This document shows positions 33,059 through 40,565 of a stretch of 42,085 nucleotides of DNA, piece after piece; the first letter of the stretch is position 1, and every line of letters starts with the position of its first letter. The stretch spans positions 1-42,085 of the forward strand of contig JAFUDQ010000024.1 of assembly GCA_017459075.1 (NCBI GenBank). Reading direction: 5' to 3'. The translations under genes and the position numbers were made by a program. The notes under the pieces were generated by a model. That model saw only the letters and a program-made list of their open reading frames with translations. It made no database searches and had not been told where the DNA came from. This stretch comes from Bacteroidales bacterium. Lineage in GTDB: Bacteria > Bacteroidota > Bacteroidia > Bacteroidales > UBA932.

Positions 33059-34756
33059 TTAAACGGTTTCAAATCTAGGAGCATCAGTAGAGGTGTCACT
33101 ACCCTTATCTTCTAAAGGGGATTTTGGAGTGAGTTTTACCATCAATACTATTATGTCTGTCGTTGAATCCTTCTTATAGCAAGGGATTTGAAAAGAATAC
33201 TCTTGGATAGAAGCTGAACCTTTGAAAACAAGTTGAATTTGTCTTCTGTCTGGAACAAATTTCAAATTCCAATTATCCTTGTCATAAACCACATCGCTAG
33301 TAATTACTTCATCAAGAAGTGTGTCACTTATAGGAATATCCATTCCATTAATTCTAAAACACGGCTTTGCGAAATAGTTAAATAAGATGGGCTTATCAAA
33401 ACTACCAACGTCGTAATTAATCTGCACATTGACGCTTTGGATATTTGGGACCGGTTTTGCTCGCTGGTCACTACGGTCATCCTTTTTGGCTTTCTTGCCA
33501 TTTGGAGAGGGTCGAATGCCTGGTTTATCACTCGAATTGAAAACGGTGATAGTATATTGATACGTTTTGCTCTTATCTTTGGTGTCAATTTTTAATAAGA
33601 CTTTATCTCCTGGATACTTATCTGTAAATTTCAACACCAATGATGGGGCTTTGAACAGAATGTCTACGGCAGGAGAATTTACACTAATAGATTGTAGGTC
33701 CAAAGTCTCTTTTTCAGTATGAACCTGCTTGTCGTTATATTTGAAAACAACGAGATTATCTGAAAACAGTAGCGTGATTAACTCTCCATTCTTTGAGAAA
33801 GGAATCCTTTCCCCTATGGTCACATCCATCACGATAGTACTAACTACATTCTCTATCTCTTCTTGTATACCATCCTGGTCTTCATCTGACTTTTTAGACT
33901 TTATCAGCCAATAAGCACCTAAGCATAGCACTATAACCAATAACGCCGGGATCAAAATTCTCATCCAAAGGGGTATCTTTTTCCCTGGTTTAACTATATT
34001 AGGAGTAACCGGAAATTCAACTATCTGTGCTGTAATGTTATCCACGCCGCCATTTTCATTAGCAAGCATAACAAGACGGTCAACTCTTTCTTGAGCATTT
34101 AATTCACTCTGTTGGCTAACGACTTTATTGATCGCATCGTTAGGAACCATCCCGCTTAATCCGTCCGAACAAAGCAGAAAACAGTCGCCTGCTTCCGGGA
34201 TAATAGCATCGTCAGCTACAGTTGCAGGCGTCATATTAGGAATTCCCAACGCGTTGGTAATTTCATTTTTCCTTGGATGATGTTCAGCTTGCTCTTGTGT
34301 GATTTCTCCACGGTCAACCAACATTTGAACATAAGAATGATCTTTTGTTAATTGGATTATTTTTTTTGAGCGAATTAGATAAATACGACTATCTCCAACA
34401 TGTCCGATATAAACTTTTCCATCACGGACAATAAGCAGAACACAAGTGGATCCCATGCCGGATAATTCTGGATGGGCTTCTGCTTCATTTAAGATAGCAC
34501 GATTGGCTATATCGATTGATTCCCCGATGGCAATCCGAGGATCATCATAATAAGTTGAGTCAAGATTGTCCAGAATGGTTTTTACGGCAATTCTTGAAGC
34601 AGTAGCTCCGCCAACATGACCGCCCATCCCGTCACACACAACGGACACTAATCCATTCTGTGTGACGGCATTTCCCATACTGTCTTCGTTGGCGGCGCGT
34701 TTCCGTCCAACATCCGATTGGCCAACGACGTGACAATAGTTATATTGATCTGTCAT
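33059..34756 (-). CDS. Membrane-anchored PP2C-family protein phosphatase
   Basis: A 565-residue protein. Residues 1-250 are a PP2C (PPM) domain with metal-binding motifs: RAANEDS (Asp 25), VCDGMGGH (Asp 42), GHVGDSRIYL (Asp 122), LLCSDGLSG (Asp 198), GGVDNIT (Asp 239). A membrane helix follows (about 263-285), then an acidic linker and about 260 residues of beta-rich sequence, presumably periplasmic, with a Lys/Asp-rich stretch in the middle; this part is not recognised. It would dephosphorylate Ser/Thr targets of the neighbouring kinases while sensing something outside. Located between FHA and kinase genes (13 and 19 base spacers). Confidence 0.87.
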   Translation of the reverse strand: MTDQYNYCHVVGQSDVGRKRAANEDSMGNAVTQNGLVSVVCDGMGGHVGGATASRIAVKTILDNLDSTYYDDPRIAIGESIDIANRAILNEAEAHPELSGMGSTCVLLIVRDGKVYIGHVGDSRIYLIRSKKIIQLTKDHSYVQMLVDRGEITQEQAEHHPRKNEITNALGIPNMTPATVADDAIIPEAGDCFLLCSDGLSGMVPNDAINKVVSQQSELNAQERVDRLVMLANENGGVDNITAQIVEFPVTPNIVKPGKKIPLWMRILIPALLVIVLCLGAYWLIKSKKSDEDQDGIQEEIENVVSTIVMDVTIGERIPFSKNGELITLLFSDNLVVFKYNDKQVHTEKETLDLQSISVNSPAVDILFKAPSLVLKFTDKYPGDKVLLKIDTKDKSKTYQYTITVFNSSDKPGIRPSPNGKKAKKDDRSDQRAKPVPNIQSVNVQINYDVGSFDKPILFNYFAKPCFRINGMDIPISDTLLDEVITSDVVYDKDNWNLKFVPDRRQIQLVFKGSASIQEYSFQIPCYKKDSTTDIIVLMVKLTPKSPLEDKGSDTSTDAPRFETV

Positions 34757-34769
34757 GGTTATATCTCAA

Positions 34770-35366
34770 TTAAAACTCGGGTATAGCAATGAAAATGAAC
34801 TTTGTACCACCTATAACAATCACGTCCTTATCCTTGAGGTCAATAACATCGCCAAGGACATATACTTGACCGTTGACATAACTGCCGTTTGCGGAGCCTT
34901 TGTCGTATTCTTGTGCCCTGAATGCACCCTTTGCTTCCACATATTGTATGAGGAGATGTTTGGCAGACATATGACTATCGTTAGGGAAAGGAATGTCGCA
35001 AGTTCTGTCGCGGCCGATGGTGGTACGACCTTCATAAATTTTATAGACTTCTCCGGTGGGAATAGCACTGTAAGAAACCAGAAGTCCAACCAAACGTCGG
35101 TTTTCACTTAAGCCAGTCTCTCCTGTAGAATGAGTATTTAAATGTCGTATTACAGTTGCTCCACCAGCAGATTCATTCTCGCCAATACCAATAGTTTCAG
35201 TGGGGCTAACGGGCTCATCATTACCCCCTAATACTCGAGTCCCAGATTCTTCGAAGGAGTCTGAATTAACCTTTGTTGTTCCTGACGGGGAAGGACAGAA
35301 TGGACATTTGTCACCGTAAATTGCTGGGTCATAAAGATGACCATTAACGCATTTTTTTGTAGCCAT
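34770..35366 (-). CDS. Zinc-ribbon FHA-domain protein
   Basis: A 198-residue soluble protein. The N-terminus has a Cys-x3-His plus CPFC arrangement (Cys 6, His 10, Cys 21, Cys 24) that looks like a small zinc ribbon. A Ser/Thr/Glu-rich linker (about 30-95) offers several Thr residues (ESGTRVLGG, SPTETIGIG, GGATVIRH) that could be kinase targets. The C-terminal FHA domain (about 110-190) has TTIGRDRTCDI, HMSAKHLLI and KGSANGSYVNG. Such zinc-ribbon/FHA proteins are typically phospho-substrates as well as readers, by analogy with GarA/Fha-type proteins. No membrane segment, so it is the likely soluble relay. Confidence 0.8.
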   Translation of the reverse strand: MATKKCVNGHLYDPAIYGDKCPFCPSPSGTTKVNSDSFEESGTRVLGGNDEPVSPTETIGIGENESAGGATVIRHLNTHSTGETGLSENRRLVGLLVSYSAIPTGEVYKIYEGRTTIGRDRTCDIPFPNDSHMSAKHLLIQYVEAKGAFRAQEYDKGSANGSYVNGQVYVLGDVIDLKDKDVIVIGGTKFIFIAIPEF

Positions 35367-35411
35367 AATATATAATTTATTAAATCATGAATGCTTTATT
35401 ATCGACAATTA

Positions 35412-36884
35412 TCATAAGTATTTATTGACAAAATCAATCACAGGATTTGGCTGGATAGCCTGATTATAACCTTGGGATATACCCAAAAAACCTGACACAA
35501 TTATTCCAGCGAAACGTCCCTTGTTGTCAAATACAGGAGAACCACTCGCTCCTTGATGTATGGTTATGTTGTGACCATATTCATATACTCCACGTTCTTG
35601 TGTAATTTCGCCACTTTGATTGTTAGCTTCAAGACCAACGGATGTTTGGCCAATTGTAAACGAACGAGGAAATCCAATAGTACAGATTTTATATCCGATC
35701 TGTAACTTTTCTGAAGGGGTTGTTTCTTTTAAATCTACATAAGTAGATCCATTAGGAAGTGATTTGGAATTCATTTGTAAGATTGCTACATCCAGTTCCG
35801 GGTCATCACTAGTCTTTAGAATAGTACACGGGAGCAGGTCTTCTTCTCTACTGATATAGGTGTCATTTTGTACTATGCCTACACTGATAACCATATATTT
35901 AACTTCAACGGCTGCTGCCAAACGTGATAAGTTGTTCTTTATAAGGACAGATTGGATGGCATGCTTAACGGTTTCAACATTATTCTGCTCTTCAGTTGAA
36001 CTACCAACGACGTGGCGATTCGTGAGAAATTTGCCATCTGTAGATATGAAGAAACCGGTACCAGAACTCCTTGCAATTCCAGAAGAAATATTCCCTTCGC
36101 CATCAATATAGCAGTAATCTAGCTGATCGTAGCCATTTAGAAATGTACTAAGAGGGGCGCCTTGTACAGTTGCAGCATATGCGGATTTTACATATACCAA
36201 TACAACATCGTTTTTATGTTCAGAGTAAATTTTACTCCAGTCTTTGGAAAACCAGTCCCATGGTTTAAACAAGAACACTCCCGCAGTGATAATTACCGCT
36301 GCTGCAACTGCCATTAATATGGCCGGGTTAAAAGGCTTTCTCGGAGGGTAAATTGCCTCCCAATTCATAGGATGCCTATTCGATAATAGTATGTTATCAC
36401 CCTTCCGAAGCACAACGGGAGCGGAAATCCTTATTCCGTTAACAAACGTCCCATTTGTCGAATTATTGTCAATCAGTAATACACTGCCATCTTTTTGTTT
36501 GCAAAGGAAAGCATGCTTGTCTGACACATCGTCAAACGCAAACCGTATTTGAGAAAACGTATTACGGCCGATAATTTTTTTCTCTATTACGGTATCAGGG
36601 ATAGATACTGCAGGCTTTGAAACGTCTGATTTAGACTTTGTCGTTTTAATAATCGTTTTCCAGTCAATAGAATGATTACCTAATAGAACGGTTGATGAAG
36701 AAGATAATGCTTTTTTTGTGTTTATCCTCATTCCGTTGACAAAAGTACCGTTCTTTGATCTAAGATCTTCGATATATACATCACCTGTATCAGATACTGT
36801 AATCAACGCATGAGTTGATGACACCACACTATCATTGATGACGTAATCGCAACTTGTACTTCGTCCAATTTTTATGCTCTTCAT
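35412..36884 (-). CDS. Double FHA-domain membrane trypsin-like serine protease
   Basis: A 490-residue bitopic protein and first gene of the operon. Two FHA domains (about 5-70 and 103-168, each with SxxH or KH and a NGTFVNG turn) are cytoplasmic; a membrane segment (about 186-206) is followed by a trypsin/HtrA-like domain (about 225-490) with the triad His 291 (LTNRHVV), Asp 365 (LDVAIL) and Ser 447 (HQGASGSP). No PDZ domain follows, unlike DegP. Binding of phosphorylated partners in the cytoplasm would thus be linked to proteolysis outside the inner membrane. Start ATG at 36884 fits the first FHA strand. Target unknown. Confidence 0.87.
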   Translation of the reverse strand: MKSIKIGRSTSCDYVINDSVVSSTHALITVSDTGDVYIEDLRSKNGTFVNGMRINTKKALSSSSTVLLGNHSIDWKTIIKTTKSKSDVSKPAVSIPDTVIEKKIIGRNTFSQIRFAFDDVSDKHAFLCKQKDGSVLLIDNNSTNGTFVNGIRISAPVVLRKGDNILLSNRHPMNWEAIYPPRKPFNPAILMAVAAAVIITAGVFLFKPWDWFSKDWSKIYSEHKNDVVLVYVKSAYAATVQGAPLSTFLNGYDQLDYCYIDGEGNISSGIARSSGTGFFISTDGKFLTNRHVVGSSTEEQNNVETVKHAIQSVLIKNNLSRLAAAVEVKYMVISVGIVQNDTYISREEDLLPCTILKTSDDPELDVAILQMNSKSLPNGSTYVDLKETTPSEKLQIGYKICTIGFPRSFTIGQTSVGLEANNQSGEITQERGVYEYGHNITIHQGASGSPVFDNKGRFAGIIVSGFLGISQGYNQAIQPNPVIDFVNKYL

Positions 36885-37071
36885 AAAAGGTTATTATATA
36901 ATGATATATGTCTATATTAAAATGGTGAATCAAGCATTTAGTCTTAATATGGCTTGTATTTATAAAGAAACAAAAGCCTTATGGACAAGACTTGTACAGA
37001 AACGGAATCGATGTCGCGGTCATGCCAATTACGTGTCTACCCGAGTGCCCTTCGGGAGTTGGTTCATACCA

Positions 37072-37168
37072 AGAAAAAACGCGGGCACTTACTCATTGAT
37101 TGAGTCTCCCGCGTCTGAGGTCTTCGCATTACCTTATAGTCAGGAACAATCAACTTTGGAAGCCCGCG
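37072..37168 (-). ncRNA. Structured leader or ncRNA with intrinsic terminator
   Basis: On the minus strand an ACGCGGG/CCCGCGT stem (37079-37085 with 37108-37114, with inner ACTCA/TGAGT) is followed directly by a T-run (37072-37078), a good intrinsic terminator. An upstream copy of the arm (complement of GCCCGCG at 37162-37168) can pair with the same 3' arm, so two folds compete. It lies about 190 bases ahead of the island operon. The class is not recognised; a repeat element is the alternative. Confidence 0.5.
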
Positions 37169-37360
37169 CTGTATGAATGGATAATGCTAAAGAATTGAGC
37201 ATTATTTGTTCACACAACACAGACATCTACTGTTGCTTTGTTCTTTGGACTATAATTCTAAAAGTTGCGAAGTTTCAGATCGCCAAAGACAAAACGCTAA
37301 GTAAACGTCTTTTCTTATGTCTTGCAAATAGAGGTCCTACAGACCGTAGTATAAGCACGA

Positions 37361-37392
37361 CAAATTTAATAAAAGCATTCCAAAACTCCAAG
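37361..37392 (-). promoter_or_regulatory. Candidate promoter of the kinase island operon
   Basis: TAAATTTG on the minus strand (37361-37368) is a perfect -7 box; CTTG (37389-37392), 20 bases upstream, is 3 of 4 for the -33 box. It would give a leader of about 470 bases that contains the terminator-like element. No better promoter match was found closer to the first gene. Confidence 0.4.
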
Positions 37393-37567
37393 TATTTCCA
37401 TATAGTTTTTACTTTTTTTATGTGCCATTCGCCTCTCTTATAAAGATACTGAGCTATGTTAAGATGAAAATGAATACAATAAAATAAAGAATACGTTTAA
37501 CACGAACTTCAAAACCATCCATGGCGTCACTCTGAGGGTGCGTCTTATAATCTTCGGTTCAGCAATC

Positions 37568-37816
37568 TCAGTTGTCGACTAGGAGATTTTCAGAGAAAAG
37601 GTCATTGGCTAAATCTCCAAGGTAGGCCATTTCGTTTTGAAGATTCGTGAAATAAGCAGTATGGTAATAAACCTTACTGTTTATAGTGTAGACATTGGGG
37701 AAGTACTGATCTCTTATTATTGTTCCCAATGATTTGACTAGCGCAGGGCTGGGATATGGCGATGGCCTGGATAAGTGTGGAAGTATGGTGGCTTCGCAAT
37801 GTATTTCGTGGAAATT
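37568..37816 (-). pseudogene. Degenerate open-frame fragment
   Basis: A start-less open frame of 82 codons closed by stops on both sides reads like protein (for instance YTINSKVYYHTAYFTNLQNE and MAYLGDLANDLF near its end). It has no start codon in a useful place, so it is probably the 3' remnant of a lost gene. Family not recognised. Confidence 0.35.
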
Positions 37817-37832
37817 TTAGATTAGGAGAAAC

Positions 37833-37850
37833 TTCCATCAGTTGATGGAA
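37833..37850. promoter_or_regulatory. Palindrome of unknown role
   Basis: TTCCATCA and TGATGGAA flank a 2-base spacer, with a partial copy (CCAATGGAAGTGATGG) immediately after. It looks like an operator, but no gene starts near it; it lies downstream of the GNAT gene. Confidence 0.3.
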
Positions 37851-37912
37851 CCAATGGAAGTGATGGAAAAAAGTTGTGAGACTTAGCTACACATAGCACT
37901 GTTTATCGTGAA

Positions 37913-38500
37913 TTAATTGACCACATCTATGAGGTCGAAATACATATACCGTGTAGTCAGGGGCAAATCAATTGCAGCATTCTCCGCTTCTTGCTCTTCT
38001 GTGGAGAATAGGAATTCAAAACCATTCTTCTGATAGTAGTGAATTGTATGAGGCTGGTTGTAAGAATCCACGGCAAGGAAGCGGCAAGCAGCTTTGTTAT
38101 CCGGAAGGATAAACCAAAGTTTGAGAATAACCATCAACTCTGAGCCCACGCCTTTGTCGGCGAAATCTACATTAACCCCCAAACGTCCGATAAGCACGGC
38201 AGGGTAACGGCGAAGGCGTTTTGCATAAGGAATGGAAGAATTGACTTTCTTCTTTCTGCTTCCGGGAAGATGGTCGACACGGACGCTGTCATTGGAGAGG
38301 GTGAATGCGCAGACGATGACGCTGGGATCCTCATCGAGGGTATAACAGTAAGTTTTGCCTAACAACTGCTCCTGATAGAGTGTTGCATCGTGGCAGAAAT
38401 AATCGTCGAGGTCGGCGTTACCACAAACGAAAGGCTTACACGAGGCAAGAATGTCCCGCGTAAGAACACGCAGTGTGCAGTGCTCTGTCAGAAATCCCAT
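37913..38500 (-). CDS. GNAT-family acetyltransferase, probable toxin of a TA pair
   Basis: A 195-residue GNAT enzyme. The acetyl-CoA pyrophosphate-binding stretch GRLGVNVDFADKGVGSELM (Q/R-x-x-G-x-G type, centred on residue 115) is intact, as is a C-terminal HTIHYYQKNGFEFL segment typical of the TacT/AtaT-like branch, which acetylates aminoacyl-tRNA. It is preceded, at a 1-base gap, by a 52-residue basic protein, the size and position of an antitoxin. Substrate is inferred from architecture; an ordinary N-acetyltransferase remains possible. Confidence 0.8.
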   Translation of the reverse strand: MGFLTEHCTLRVLTRDILASCKPFVCGNADLDDYFCHDATLYQEQLLGKTYCYTLDEDPSVIVCAFTLSNDSVRVDHLPGSRKKKVNSSIPYAKRLRRYPAVLIGRLGVNVDFADKGVGSELMVILKLWFILPDNKAACRFLAVDSYNQPHTIHYYQKNGFEFLFSTEEQEAENAAIDLPLTTRYMYFDLIDVVN

Positions 38501-38501
38501 C

Positions 38502-38660
38502 TTAGCTGAGCTTTGCCTTGGACATCATCTTATCAAAATCCTCACGGCTAATTTTGAGTTTAACCGTGTGAGGATTCTTCTCCGCCTGCTCAGCCTTTTG
38601 GATGAACCTTTTGGCATCATCACCTGTCACAATAGGTATAGGCCTGATCTCCATTGCCAT
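38502..38660 (-). CDS. Small putative antitoxin upstream of the GNAT gene
   Basis: A 52-residue protein (MAMEIRPIPIVTGDDAKRF, then a charged helix and KISREDFDKMMSKAK). ATG at 38660 follows a purine-rich AAAGGAG ribosome site, and a promoter lies inside the longer open frame to 38738, so the short form is chosen. Similar short proteins precede GNAT toxins in Bacteroidetes; that resemblance is from memory and not a proven homology. It probably neutralises the downstream enzyme. Confidence 0.65.
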   Translation of the reverse strand: MAMEIRPIPIVTGDDAKRFIQKAEQAEKNPHTVKLKISREDFDKMMSKAKLS

Positions 38661-38715
38661 AATTCGTTTCTCCTTTTTCTTTTGTGTCTCTGCGTAATAG
38701 ATGCAGAGGACATTG

Positions 38716-38749
38716 CAAATGTAACATTTTTTCTTCATAGCATTGCAAA
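38716..38749 (-). promoter_or_regulatory. Promoter of the GNAT module
   Basis: On the minus strand TTTG (38746-38749), 22 bases, and TACATTTG (38716-38723) fit the Bacteroidetes promoter. It shares bases with the 3' end of the transposase reading frame. Confidence 0.65.
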
Positions 38750-39598
38750 AATTATGCGATTTGGTTGATATAGTGGATGATTCGTTCGACGTGGAGGGAG
38801 ATGATGGCCTGGCTCTGTCGGCCCGAGCCGCAAGGAGGAAAACGGCGGGGCCGTATCGGCAAAAATGCTTATATTTGTCTTAGTGTCAGAGTAGAATTCA
38901 TAGTCCATGGCAATCCTCCGAAAATTTTCCAACCACGAGAATGAGCGCTCCACAATCCAGCGGAGCGGCAGGACATTGAACTTCTTCGAGGATTCATCAG
39001 GCCGGAGGACGACCGAGAACTCCGCGCCTAGTTTCTGGCGGACGGCATCAATGAGTTTTTGTCCTTTGTATCCTCCATCTGCCAGTATCTTTTTCAATCT
39101 TGGGAAGCAACCTTGCATGGCGTCAATAACCGAATGAGCACCTACACTATCATGAATGTTAGCCTTATGAACTACGACACCCAAAGGGAGGCCAAGTGTA
39201 TCAACGACAATATGTTCCTTGCGCCCTTTGATCTTCTTGTTGCCGTCAATGCCTCGGTCGGAAGCAACGTGATGGGAGGATTTGATGCTCCTGGAATCAA
39301 TGATTCCCACACTGGGGGTATCTTCCCGCCCCATCAACTTGCGGACGACGACATGCAGGGTGTCGACCAGCTCCTCAAATACGCCCTCCAACTTCCATTT
39401 GTTGAAATAGTAGAAGACGGTGTTGAAGGGCGGAAAGTCCCTCGGGAGCATACGCCATTGGCATCCCGTTTTGACTATGTTCATGATAGCATCCATAATG
39501 TCCCTGAGAGAGTATTTTCTTTTGCGATGTTGGGGATCCAAGATAATTTCAGTAACTTGCCACTGTTTGTCAGTGAGGTTAGTTGGATATTGACTCAT
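38735..39598 (-). CDS. IS5-family transposase with aberrant C-terminus
   Basis: A 287-residue DDE transposase. From ATG at 39598 it starts MSQYPTNLTDKQWQVTEIIL, has the DUF4096-like N-terminal domain (GCQWRMLPRDFPPFNTV), the first catalytic Asp in GIIDSRSIKSS, the second in ILADGGYKGQ, and the Glu in RWIVERSFSWLENFRR, all typical of IS5. After YSDTKTN the sequence becomes a Pro/Arg-rich tail (TAPPFSSLRLGPTEPGHH) unlike IS5 proteins. A frameshift or fusion to foreign DNA at the 3' end is likely. The last bases also contain the GNAT promoter. Confidence 0.85.
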   Translation of the reverse strand: MSQYPTNLTDKQWQVTEIILDPQHRKRKYSLRDIMDAIMNIVKTGCQWRMLPRDFPPFNTVFYYFNKWKLEGVFEELVDTLHVVVRKLMGREDTPSVGIIDSRSIKSSHHVASDRGIDGNKKIKGRKEHIVVDTLGLPLGVVVHKANIHDSVGAHSVIDAMQGCFPRLKKILADGGYKGQKLIDAVRQKLGAEFSVVLRPDESSKKFNVLPLRWIVERSFSWLENFRRIAMDYEFYSDTKTNISIFADTAPPFSSLRLGPTEPGHHLPPRRTNHPLYQPNRIIFAML

Positions 39599-39706
39599 AA
39601 CTTTAATTGATTGGTACTCATAAGTTACGAAAAATATTTCAATTAACCTACTGACTTTCAATTATTTACATATCCCATTAGCAAAATTTTTCATTCAAAT
39701 TTAAAC
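38735..39706 (-). mobile_element. Truncated IS5-type insertion sequence
   Basis: The insertion contains the transposase and ends on the right near 39706, where homology between the second histidine kinase copy and the first one begins. The right boundary is a guess (end TTTAAACAGC). A matching inverted repeat was not found on the left, so that end seems lost or fused. No target duplication could be identified. Confidence 0.45.
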
Positions 39707-39708
39707 AG

Positions 39709-40563
39709 CTTCTTATTGTCATCGTTGCGATTATCGTAGCGGTGATTGCCACGCTCAGAACCCGCCGGAAGGATATCAGAAAGGTAGCATACATGATGGA
39801 CGCGCTGGAGGACGGAGAGCTCAATTTCCGTTTTCAAGACAAGAACAAGTTCAACCGGACGCTGAACCGCATCCGGACCATCTTTGAGAAGCAGCGGCAG
39901 CAGCATGAGCAGGATTCCTGGACCAAGCTCATCCGCGTGCTTACGCACGAGATTATGAACACGGTGTCGCCAATTGCCTCTTTGAGTGATGCCTTGTCGA
40001 AGTCGATGGATGAAAAAGGCCACAGCGAACTGGATGTAAAGGCCGGGCTGGACACAATTTCCGACTCCTCCAAGAATCTCATCAAGTTCGTGGAGACCTA
40101 TCGGGAACTCTCCGGCGTGGCCCGTCCTCTTAAGAAGGCCATTGAGCTTCAGGATCTTATAGATAAGGTTATCGGACTGGATCAGGAACTGCTGGCAGAA
40201 AAGGGCGCTGTCTGCACCTACACTCCGGAGGAGCCGGACCTGATGGTTTATGCCGATGAAGGCCAGATCTCACAAATCCTTATCAACCTTATCAAGAATG
40301 CCCTTCAGGCCGGGGCAAAGCATATCAACATCACCGGCAAGATGGGCAAGGAGGATGATGTCATCCTCTGTATTGCCAACGACGGCGAGCCCATTCCCGT
40401 TTCCGCCCAGGAACAAATCTTCGTGCCCTTCTATACCACCAAGAAAGAGGGTTCCGGTATCGGTCTGTCCCTTGCCCGCCAGATCATGCGCCAGCACAAC
40501 GGTTCTATCGACCTGGTTAAGAGCGACGTGAACGAGACCGTGTTCCAGATGGTTTTCCGGTAG
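39709..40563 (+). pseudogene. 5'-truncated NtrB-like histidine kinase, copy 2
   Basis: Paralogue of the kinase at 21975-22976, beginning just inside its membrane segment. The frame is closed by TAG at 39679-39681, and the only usable start is a GTG at 39742, giving 273 residues without an intact membrane anchor. The His box (VLTHEIMNTVSP), N box, and G boxes (GSGIGLSLARQIM) are intact, so a soluble product could still be active if transcribed from IS DNA. No regulator gene remains upstream. It ends 2 bases before the stop of the convergent response regulator. Confidence 0.75.
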
Positions 40564-40565
40564 GA

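Larger units (their letters stand above)
36885..37912. other. Long intergenic region, regulatory and degenerate
   Basis: About 1 kb without a convincing intact gene. It holds a structured terminator-like element (37072-37168), a candidate minus-strand promoter (37361-37392), an old open-frame fragment (37568-37816) and an 8-base-armed palindrome (37833-37850). The AT-rich part from 36885 to about 37000 is just ahead of the operon. The open frames at 36874-37176 and 37177-37443 have no protein-like features. Confidence 0.5.

Noticed and set aside
23987-36884. Type VI secretion regulatory module
   Set aside because: Kinase, PP2C and FHA proteins fit, but no secretion structural gene (sheath, ClpV, TssJLM) is in the window, and membrane proteases are not part of such modules.
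37177-37443. 88-codon plus-strand frame in the spacer
   Set aside because: No recognisable domain or ribosome site, and Cys/Phe-rich composition typical of chance frames in AT-rich DNA.
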